Part shown: one piece after another, positions 1 through 4,785 of the stretch | How the letters are laid out: each line of letters begins with the position of its first letter | Numbering within the stretch: position 1 is the stretch's first letter | DNA from: Clostridia bacterium | Lineage (GTDB): Bacteria; Bacillota; UBA994; PWPR01 | Reading direction: 5' to 3' | Length of the DNA: 5,199 nucleotides | Assembly: GCA_003557085.1 (NCBI GenBank) | Contig: PWPR01000028.1 | Coordinates: forward strand, 1-5,199 | The notes under the pieces: generated by a model | Databases searched by the model: none | Told to the model about the DNA's origin: nothing | Seen by the model: the letters and a program-made list of their open reading frames with translations, nothing else | Made by a program: the position numbers and the translations under genes

Positions 1-112
1 CCACTTCCTTCATCTATATCATTTCTGATACCAACTTGTGGTTCACTACACTTGGCGGTAAATACCTGTGGCTGGACTTGCACCAGCTAGATTAGTGCCA
101 TGCCTGGCACAC
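1..112 (-). mobile_element. Group II intron, 5' end (partial, runs off the window)
   Basis: Read on the minus strand from 112, the sequence begins GTGTGCCAGGCATGGCAC, the GUGYG-type 5' end of a bacterial group II intron, followed by TCTAGCTGGTGCAAGTCC. This matches from memory the start of domain I in bacterial introns of the IIC-like type (GUGUGCCCGGCAUGG... UCUA..GGGUG..AGUCC). Two short stems fit: GTGCCA with TGGCAC, and GCTGG with CCAGC around the loop TGCAAGT. Only the first 112 nt lie in the window. The rest of the ribozyme and any reverse transcriptase/maturase gene would lie beyond the left edge, so intactness cannot be judged. The intron is in the same orientation as ssrA and starts just after a terminator-like hairpin, the known target preference of class C introns. 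The short open frames across this stretch are not coding. The group II call is fairly secure; the subclass is inferred. Confidence 0.8.
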
Positions 113-139
113 GAAAAAGAGCATATCATAATGATATGC
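113..139 (-). terminator. Terminator-like hairpin forming the 5' exon of the group II intron
   Basis: The arms GCATATCAT (121-129) and ATGATATGC (131-139) are perfect inverted repeats; a real hairpin would have about 8 bp and a 3-nt loop. On the minus strand the stem is followed by TCTTTTTC (120-113) and then directly by the intron's first G at 112. It may be a weak second terminator behind ssrA or the end of a small lost transcript. In either case it has the stem plus T-tract form used as a target by class C group II introns. The stem is AT-rich, so termination strength is doubtful. Confidence 0.55.
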
Positions 140-246
140 CCAGATCACTTATGTTATTTAGTTCTACAATGGCTAACTCTTAAATCATGTTTGTAATATT
201 ATTGTATAATTTATTAATATTATCAATTATTATGCTAAATATACAA

Positions 247-276
247 AAAAATATTTACTAAAAAGTAAATATTTTT
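247..276 (-). terminator. Rho-independent terminator of ssrA
   Basis: The 13-nt arms AAAAATATTTACT (247-259) and AGTAAATATTTTT (264-276) are perfectly complementary around an AAAA loop (260-263). On the minus strand the descending arm continues into a run of seven T. It lies 39 nt beyond the mature 3' CCA end of tmRNA and fits as its transcription terminator. The stem is very AT-rich, but it is long and without mismatch. The symmetric A/T flanks could also stop transcription coming from the left. Confidence 0.75.
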
Positions 277-315
277 AATTTCTATATCAATTTTATTGAA
301 AGTGGTGGATAATAA

Positions 316-665
316 TGGTGGAGGCGGGGGGAATCGAACCCACCGTCCGAAAGTGAATCCACATAAGTTTCTACGTGCGTAGTTTCTGTTTTATATTACC
401 TAATCGATCTTCCAGAAACAAAATATCAATTAGGCTAGTCAGTGAATTTCCCTAATTACCTACTAACATCAGTAATTGGTATCCTATTTTTTATGACATC
501 CATAACCATTGCCATAGGAAGGCCATGGGTGGATGGCTGCGTTTATTTACGCAGCTACTGCTAATCTGTTATCAGCGTTTAAGTTTTGTTTATGTTTTAC
601 GGGTTACATAATTCCCGGCACGCTACTCATGTTCATCCTACTCCCGTCGAAACCTGTGCGCCCCC
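316..665 (-). ncRNA. ssrA: Transfer-messenger RNA (tmRNA, 10Sa RNA)
   Basis: This RNA rescues stalled ribosomes: charged with alanine, it enters the empty A site with SmpB and then serves as a short mRNA that adds a degradation tag. The minus strand starts GGGGGCG (665-659), which pairs with CGCCTCC (326-320) to form the 7-bp acceptor stem with one G-U pair, followed by encoded ACCA (319-316). The conserved 5' block GGTTTCGACGGG and the T loop TTCGATT flanked by G/C-rich arms are present. Length is 350 nt, normal for a one-piece tmRNA. The tag frame starts at RNA nucleotide 90, the same place as in E. coli, and the stop codon lies in the loop of a GCTGCG/CGCAGC hairpin (helix 5). As I pair it, the T stem has one U-C mismatch (positions 342 and 328). 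smpB lies directly upstream on the same strand. Confidence 0.97.
547..576 (-). other. tmRNA-encoded proteolysis tag (ADNRLAVAA, then TAA)
   Basis: Inside ssrA the codons GCT GAT AAC AGA TTA GCA GTA GCT GCG TAA give the nine-residue tag ADNRLAVAA. The terminal AVAA fits the hydrophobic-Ala-Ala ending read by ClpXP-type proteases. The GCT resume codon is placed at RNA nucleotide 90 by analogy with E. coli. The frame is open further upstream, so the exact resume codon is inferred. There is one in-frame TAA; the next codon is ATA, so the stop is not doubled. Confidence 0.85.
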
Positions 666-679
666 ACGTTGCATTGTAT

Positions 680-707
680 AGTATATCAGATTAGTAAGAA
701 TTGTCAA
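680..707 (-). promoter_or_regulatory. Sigma-A-type promoter of ssrA
   Basis: On the minus strand a perfect TTGACA (-35, 707-702) is followed after 16 bp by TATACT (-10, 685-680). The -10 ends 14 nt before the mature tmRNA 5' G, so the primary transcript probably has a short leader of about 7 nt that RNase P removes. The promoter fits entirely in the gap between the smpB stop codon and ssrA, so tmRNA can be made independently of smpB. Confidence 0.75.
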
Positions 708-712
708 ACTAA

Positions 713-1180
713 TTAGTACCTGCTTCTCTTCTCAGCTTGTCTTGCACGCCTTTCAGCATCTTTCTTAGCAATCGATTCTCTTTTATCATGCAGTTTCTTA
801 CCTTCAGCGACTGCTATTTCTACTTTTACCCAACCATTTCTTAAATATAAACCCAAAGGTATCAATGTGCTACCTTTAATTTGAGTATCTTGATACAACT
901 TTCTAATTTCTCTCTTATTTAGTAGTAGCCTTTTAGGTCTAAGCGGATCATGATTGAACTGATTTCCTTGCTCATATGGACTGATATGCATATTAAGTAA
1001 AAACACCTCTCCGTTTTCTACCCTAGCATATGCTTCTGCAATATTTGCTTTTCCATTCCTTACAGATTTCACTTCTGTTCCTCTAAGCTCTATACCTGCT
1101 TCATATACATCTTTCACATGATAATCATGTCTTGCCCTTCTATTTTTCACTAATTTCTTTATTCCTTTTTGTCTTGCCAT
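713..1180 (-). CDS. smpB: SsrA-binding protein SmpB
   Basis: SmpB binds the tRNA-like domain of tmRNA and carries it to ribosomes stalled on mRNAs without a stop codon. Its C-terminal tail probes the empty mRNA channel in place of a codon-anticodon pair. The 155-residue product has the usual length and shows the family blocks in order: NRRARHDY (13-20), GTEVKS (34-39) with RNGKANI, HISPYEQGN (65-73), HDPLRPKRLLL (77-87), LIPLGLY (106-112), and GKKLHDKRE (127-135). A strongly basic tail, residues 136-155, follows and includes RRARQAEKR. The ATG at 1180-1178 is preceded by AGGTGA (1190-1185) four bases upstream, a good ribosome binding site. ssrA follows on the same strand after 47 bp with its own promoter and no terminator between, so read-through from smpB is also possible. 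No clear -10/-35 pair for smpB was found in the AT-rich divergent region, where its promoter must lie. Confidence 0.97.
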   Translation of the reverse strand: MARQKGIKKLVKNRRARHDYHVKDVYEAGIELRGTEVKSVRNGKANIAEAYARVENGEVFLLNMHISPYEQGNQFNHDPLRPKRLLLNKREIRKLYQDTQIKGSTLIPLGLYLRNGWVKVEIAVAEGKKLHDKRESIAKKDAERRARQAEKRSRY

Positions 1181-1221
1181 ATTATCACCTACTTATATTT
1201 TATCATTTTTTTTATTATCTA

Positions 1222-1250
1222 TATACATTAGCTTAACTAATTAATATAAT
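1222..1250 (+). promoter_or_regulatory. Candidate promoter of the MATE-like transporter gene
   Basis: TATACA (1222-1227, four of six matches to TTGACA) is separated by 17 bp from a perfect TATAAT (1245-1250). A start near 1257 would leave a leader of about 37 nt before the TTG start codon. The region is very AT-rich, so chance matches are likely; the correct spacing and position support the call modestly. Confidence 0.5.
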
Positions 1251-1280
1251 TGTAAAGTATCAAATTTGAAGTTTATGAAT

Positions 1281-1286
1281 AGAGGT
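1281..1286 (+). promoter_or_regulatory. Ribosome binding site that fixes a TTG start
   Basis: AGAGGT lies seven bases before the TTG at 1294. There is no in-frame ATG nearby that would place the protein's first hydrophobic helix correctly. An ATG at 1275 is in another frame and reaches a stop after 13 codons. The site therefore supports initiation at TTG. Confidence 0.7.
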
Positions 1287-1293
1287 CACTGCT

Positions 1294-2601
1294 TTGAAAA
1301 ACCAACTAACAAATAAAGAAATATTAAAATTCTATCTTCCCTTAGCGACTGCTGCATTTATTATGATGTTTAGCAACAATATTGTCAACTCTGTACTTAG
1401 CCAAACTGCTAACCCTAAAGCAGCTCTGGCTGCATTCTCAGTGGCTTTTAGTTATGCTGAAATGATTGCTGCTCCTTGCTTTTCAGGATTGAGCATGTAT
1501 GTGACTTTGGGAAGAGACAAACTATACTTTCGCAATACACTTAGATTTACTTTTAAGGTTTTGGCAGTAACTTCGACTGCTTTACTAATCTTTGCTTTTA
1601 CTCCATTTGGAGAGTATATTGCTTCAACATACGGAGGTGCTACTCCTCAGATGATGAAAGAGATAAGTGAAGTATGGAGATACGCTCTTCTTTTGCCTTT
1701 ATTATTCTTCTTAATGGCTACAAGCAGAGCAGTGTTACTAACTGAAAAAGCTACCTATTATGTTACAATCTCTAGAGTAGTTAGACTAATCTCAATGATA
1801 GGACTTTCTCTCTTCTTACCAAACTTAGGCGTCTTCTCAGGTGCTACTTTAGGTGCTTTAGTGATGATTGGTGGAATGTCTATTGAGGTAATAGCAAGTG
1901 TAATCCCAGCAGTTTTCTTCTATAGGAAATGGCCTGACAAGCCAGACAGCACTATAATAGAGAAACCATATCCTGCAACCCAAAAGGCTGCTTTAAAATT
2001 TCTAGCGCCTCTAATGGTTATTTCATTTATGTGGGGAATCTCTAGACCTATCTTGTTTTCAGGACTAGCAAGGATGGATAACCCTGAGCTTACAATAGCT
2101 ACCTACAGAGTTGCAACTAACTTCATATGGCTTTACATAGTTTTTATTGAAGAAAACACAAAGCAGTTATCAATAGCGTTTTTGAGTAAGTATAAGTATG
2201 AAGCTATGAAGGTTATCGCCTTTATCAGTAAAACATGTGTAATCGTAGTTTTTGCAATACTCATTACCGCAATAACACCTTTCGGAAAGATTATTTTAGA
2301 AAGAGTAATAGGAGTAGAACCAGAAATGGCTGCATTAAGCACATTGCCTATCTTGGCTCTTGCAGTATTTCCTGTTTTACAAGCTAAGCAAGAGTTTTTC
2401 CAAGCAAACCTGCTTTTGAGAGGTCATACCAATTATCTTGGTTATGGTAAAGTTTTAAATATAATTTTCATGAGTATTTCTATTTTTGCATTGTCAACAC
2501 TAGTTCCTCATATTGGCGCAGTAGCTGGAGCCATTGCACTAATTATAGGGATGGCTTTTGAAATGATTTTCCTTGGCTATTACGCTAAAAATCTTAACTA
2601 A
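1294..2601 (+). CDS. MATE-like multidrug/metabolite transporter (MOP superfamily)
   Basis: A 435-residue integral membrane protein with about twelve predicted helices, near residues 12-34, 43-68, 86-108, 128-149, 155-177, 184-210, 233-256, 268-286, 306-329, 347-366, 384-403 and 408-430, and a charged cytoplasmic loop at about 211-231. The two halves are visibly repeated: LKFYLPL near residue 11 matches LKFLAPL near 234, each followed by a similar helix and an Asn-Pro segment (NPKAALAAFSVA, NPELTIATYRVA). TPFGEYI (103-109) likewise matches TPFGKII (328-334). Such a 6+6 repeat is the mark of the MOP flippase superfamily, which includes MATE exporters driven by sodium or proton gradients. The substrate cannot be read. 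An alternative is a bacterial relative of the ANKH family or a lipid-linked sugar flippase. It starts at TTG, stands alone, is divergent from smpB and ends in its own terminator. Confidence 0.75.
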   Translation: MKNQLTNKEILKFYLPLATAAFIMMFSNNIVNSVLSQTANPKAALAAFSVAFSYAEMIAAPCFSGLSMYVTLGRDKLYFRNTLRFTFKVLAVTSTALLIFAFTPFGEYIASTYGGATPQMMKEISEVWRYALLLPLLFFLMATSRAVLLTEKATYYVTISRVVRLISMIGLSLFLPNLGVFSGATLGALVMIGGMSIEVIASVIPAVFFYRKWPDKPDSTIIEKPYPATQKAALKFLAPLMVISFMWGISRPILFSGLARMDNPELTIATYRVATNFIWLYIVFIEENTKQLSIAFLSKYKYEAMKVIAFISKTCVIVVFAILITAITPFGKIILERVIGVEPEMAALSTLPILALAVFPVLQAKQEFFQANLLLRGHTNYLGYGKVLNIIFMSISIFALSTLVPHIGAVAGAIALIIGMAFEMIFLGYYAKNLN

Positions 2602-2608
2602 TATTAAT

Positions 2609-2634
2609 AGAGCTTCTAACCAGCTCTTTTTTTT
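2609..2634 (+). terminator. Rho-independent terminator after the transporter gene
   Basis: AGAGCT (2609-2614) pairs with AGCTCT (2622-2627) around a 7-nt loop and runs straight into eight T (2627-2634), followed by A and five more T. It begins eight bases after the transporter stop codon and separates this gene from the radical SAM operon. Confidence 0.85.
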
Positions 2635-2643
2635 ATTTTTACT

Positions 2644-2659
2644 ACAAACATATGTTTGT
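2644..2659. promoter_or_regulatory. Perfect 16-bp palindrome, candidate LexA (SOS) operator
   Basis: ACAAACATATGTTTGT is a perfect inverted repeat. Its core, CAAACATATGTTTG, matches 12 of 14 positions of the Gram-positive SOS box CGAACRNRYGTTYC as I recall it; the misses are the second and last bases. It overlaps the -35 region of the next promoter, where a bound repressor would block RNA polymerase. The downstream genes belong to families tied to DNA repair, which makes LexA a reasonable guess. Another dimeric repressor cannot be excluded, and the site lacks the outer G and C of the GAAC/GTTC half-sites. Confidence 0.6.
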
Positions 2660-2683
2660 TTTAGCAGCGATTTTTGATATAAT
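2655..2683 (+). promoter_or_regulatory. Promoter of the radical SAM / DUF4130 operon
   Basis: A perfect TATAAT (2678-2683) lies 17 bp after TTTGTT (2655-2660), or 16 bp after TTGTTT (2656-2661), which is a poor -35. The start would fall near 2690, giving a very short leader: the Shine-Dalgarno site GAGGTGA is at 2690-2696 and the ATG at 2703. The weak -35 is formed by the right arm of the palindrome at 2644-2659. Confidence 0.65.
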
Positions 2684-2702
2684 ATCTTTGAGGTGAAAAG
2701 TT

Positions 2703-3929
2703 ATGGACACTATTGATAAGCTCAGTATTCTGGCAGATGCTGCTAAATATGATGTGTCATGTGCATCGAGCGGGGTTACAAAAAAGAACAATTCAGGCAT
2801 TGGAAATTCTATTAGCTCTGGTATTTGTCACACCTGGACTAGCGATGGAAGGTGCGTATCTTTGCTAAAAGTTCTTCTAACAAATAATTGCATTTATGAT
2901 TGTAAGTACTGCCTGAATAGAAAGGCTAATGACATACCTCGTGCTTCTTTTAGTCCTGAAGAAATAGCCAGTCTAACATTTCAGTTTTACAAAAGAAACT
3001 ACATAGAAGGACTTTTTTTAAGTTCTGCAGTTGAAAGAAATCCTAATTATACCATGGAAAAAATATATCAAACTATATTTTTGCTAAGAAATAAATACCA
3101 GTTCAATGGCTATGTACATGTCAAAGCCATACCTGGAGCTGACTTAGAATATATTAGCAAACTTGGATATATCGTAGATAGAATGAGTATCAATCTAGAG
3201 CTCCCTTCAGAGCAAAGTCTCCAGACTTTAGCTCCTGACAAGAACATGAACTCTTTGCTGAATCCAATAAACTATATTGCCAATAATAGACAATTAGTAT
3301 CAAACAAAAGGTTGATCACTAATAAGTTTATTCCTGCAGGACAATCAACCCAGTTTATAGTTGGTGCATCTAATGACAGTGATTATGCTCTACTAGAAGC
3401 TTCTGAGCAGCTCTATAACTCTTATAATCTAAAAAGAGTATATTACTCAGCATACATCCCGATAAATGAAGATGGAGCATTACCAATGCTAACAACAACT
3501 CCACCACTTAAGAGAGAGAATCGCCTTTATCAAGCAGATTGGTTACTAAGATTTTACCACTTCAAATCTCATGAGTTATTAAACAAGAAGAATCCTTTCT
3601 TTGATGAGGATTTAGACCCCAAAATGTGTTGGGCTCTAAGAAATCTAGACTTCTTTCCTGTAGAAGTTAACACTGCAAGCTTAAAAACTCTTTTGAGAGT
3701 TCCTGGCATCGGACCAAAAAATGCTCAAAGAATTGTAAGAGAGAGAAAAGCATACAAATTAAGTTATGAAAATTTAAAGAAAATGAGAGTTGCACTAAAT
3801 AGAGCAAAGTATTTTATAACTTGTCATGGAAAGTACAATAGTGAGATTTCATTAAATGCTGAGAAAATTAAGTTTGCTCTCTTAAATAATACTAACAAAG
3901 GCCAGATGACTATATGGAACAGAAAATAA
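2703..3929 (+). CDS. Putative DNA modification/repair radical SAM protein with HhH motif
   Basis: A 408-residue radical SAM protein. CIYDCKYC (Cys63, Cys67, Cys70) is the CX3CX2C motif that holds the [4Fe-4S] cluster which cleaves S-adenosylmethionine. Cys20, Cys42 and Cys51 precede it in VSCASSG and GICHTWTSDGRC, blocks I remember as conserved in this family; they may bind a second cluster or metal, but that is inference. IEGLFLSSAV (101-110) and the segment around 135-168 fit the radical SAM barrel. Near the C-terminus, LLRVPGIGPKNAQRIV (330-345) is a helix-hairpin-helix, a sequence-nonspecific DNA-binding motif. This architecture matches the family named from its pairing with a protein often fused to a uracil-DNA-glycosylase-like domain (TIGR03916 as I recall). 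The length is typical. The ATG has GAGGTGA six bases upstream. It overlaps the next gene by 16 nt, so the two are probably made together. The substrate is unknown. Confidence 0.88.
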   Translation: MDTIDKLSILADAAKYDVSCASSGVTKKNNSGIGNSISSGICHTWTSDGRCVSLLKVLLTNNCIYDCKYCLNRKANDIPRASFSPEEIASLTFQFYKRNYIEGLFLSSAVERNPNYTMEKIYQTIFLLRNKYQFNGYVHVKAIPGADLEYISKLGYIVDRMSINLELPSEQSLQTLAPDKNMNSLLNPINYIANNRQLVSNKRLITNKFIPAGQSTQFIVGASNDSDYALLEASEQLYNSYNLKRVYYSAYIPINEDGALPMLTTTPPLKRENRLYQADWLLRFYHFKSHELLNKKNPFFDEDLDPKMCWALRNLDFFPVEVNTASLKTLLRVPGIGPKNAQRIVRERKAYKLSYENLKKMRVALNRAKYFITCHGKYNSEISLNAEKIKFALLNNTNKGQMTIWNRK

Positions 3930-4654
3930 GACTTATATATGATGACAGTTTCGAAGGAATACTTACCTGTCTTTATTACCATGCAAAGAAAAATGTTGCT
4001 GGCATAACTCATGATAGTACTCAAAAAAATCTCTTCGATAATTATTTCTTTATTAAGACAAACATAGATAAAGCGCAGAAAATGTATTCTTTTCTTAATA
4101 AACATTACGGCAAAGAATTTTTAAGAGATATTTACTACTGTCAACTTTCAAATGATACTTATAAAGGTCTTGCCATTCTTAAATATTTCGAATTAGCAAA
4201 GATTTTAGGAAAAAGCGTGGTTAATGCCTTTTCTCACCCCTTGGCAAATCCACTCAAAGCTTTAGTACACAAAGTTAGTATGGAAAAGCATAGATTTCAT
4301 GGACTTATACGATTCAGTAATTATGCTTCTTTTTTGTTGGCAAAATATGAGCCAGATCATAATATTACAGAACTTATTATGCCTCATTTCTCAGATAGAC
4401 TTAAAGAAGAACACTTTGTAATCTATGATATTTCAAGAGACCTTGCTGGTGTATACAATACAAAAAATTGGCATATAAAAAATGAAACAAACATTAACTT
4501 CAATGTTCTAAGTAATAATGATGATTTCGAGATTTTGTGGCGGGAGTATTTTCAGTCAGCCAGCATAAATGATAGACATAATAAGAAAGTTCAAAAGCAA
4601 TATATGCCAAGAAGATACTGGAAGCACCTGACTGAGTTTGAGCATCTTAAATAA
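3914..4654 (+). CDS. DUF4130 / probable DNA metabolism protein, partner of the radical SAM protein
   Basis: A 246-residue soluble protein of the family always found beside the radical SAM protein above (TIGR03915/DUF4130 as I recall). Visible family blocks are YDDSFEG (9-15), KVSMEKHRFHGLIRF (120-134), YEPDHN (145-150), PHFSDR (157-162), WREYFQSASINDRHN (209-223) and MPRRYW (231-236). Many relatives carry a C-terminal uracil-DNA-glycosylase-like domain. This one ends ten residues after MPRRYW, so it is the short, unfused form. The enzymatic role is unknown; the conserved His, Asp and Arg residues suggest nucleic acid or metal binding, but that is inference. The ATG lies inside the end of the radical SAM gene (16-nt overlap). 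The only Shine-Dalgarno-like string, AAAGG, is about 13 bases upstream, so translation is probably coupled to the upstream gene. A strong terminator lies about 90 bp after the stop. Confidence 0.87.
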   Translation: MEQKIRLIYDDSFEGILTCLYYHAKKNVAGITHDSTQKNLFDNYFFIKTNIDKAQKMYSFLNKHYGKEFLRDIYYCQLSNDTYKGLAILKYFELAKILGKSVVNAFSHPLANPLKALVHKVSMEKHRFHGLIRFSNYASFLLAKYEPDHNITELIMPHFSDRLKEEHFVIYDISRDLAGVYNTKNWHIKNETNINFNVLSNNDDFEILWREYFQSASINDRHNKKVQKQYMPRRYWKHLTEFEHLK

Positions 4655-4746
4655 AACTTGTTGCTTACTATTTAATGTTAACCCGCCTTATATATCTTTC
4701 TAGATTATACGAAAACTAGCTATTAATAGAGACACTCTCACCATAG

Positions 4747-4779
4747 AAAAAACGACTAGTGTCTCACTAGTCGTTTTTT
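4747..4779. terminator. Bidirectional rho-independent terminator
   Basis: The 15-nt arms AAAAAACGACTAGTG (4747-4761) and CACTAGTCGTTTTTT (4765-4779) are perfectly complementary around the loop TCT. Each strand reads a GC-containing stem followed by six T, so the element can end both the radical SAM operon (plus) and the convergent nifJ gene (minus), whose stop codon is only six bases away. Confidence 0.93.
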
Positions 4780-4785
4780 AGTTAT

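Noticed and set aside
3..92. Short plus-strand open frame ending at the TAG at 90-92
   Set aside because: The stretch is explained by conserved group II intron RNA sequence on the other strand; the frame has no start in the window and no recognisable protein family.
140..246. Possible small gene or RNA between the intron target hairpin and the ssrA terminator
   Set aside because: There is no open frame of note, no tRNA-like fold and no convincing promoter; the stretch is simply AT-rich.
1181..1270. TTGATA at 1263-1258 (minus) as -35 of smpB
   Set aside because: No acceptable -10 lies 16-18 bp downstream; the best is TTAGTT, so the promoter was not annotated.
1275..1316. ATG at 1275 as a start for a small peptide or for the transporter
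   Set aside because: It is out of frame with the transporter, stops after 13 codons, and the AGAGGT site is placed for the TTG at 1294.
2133..2342. 69-codon minus-strand open frame inside the transporter gene
   Set aside because: It lies wholly inside a well-supported gene on the other strand, resembles no family and has no convincing ribosome binding site; it is an antisense shadow.
3824..4105. 93-codon minus-strand open frame across the junction of the radical SAM and DUF4130 genes
   Set aside because: It is antisense to two recognised genes; its hydrophobic look comes from the AT-rich complement of Lys/Ile/Phe-rich coding sequence.
4655..4746. Possible regulatory element between the DUF4130 gene and the bidirectional terminator
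   Set aside because: No open frame, inverted repeat or promoter was found; it reads as plain 3' untranslated sequence.
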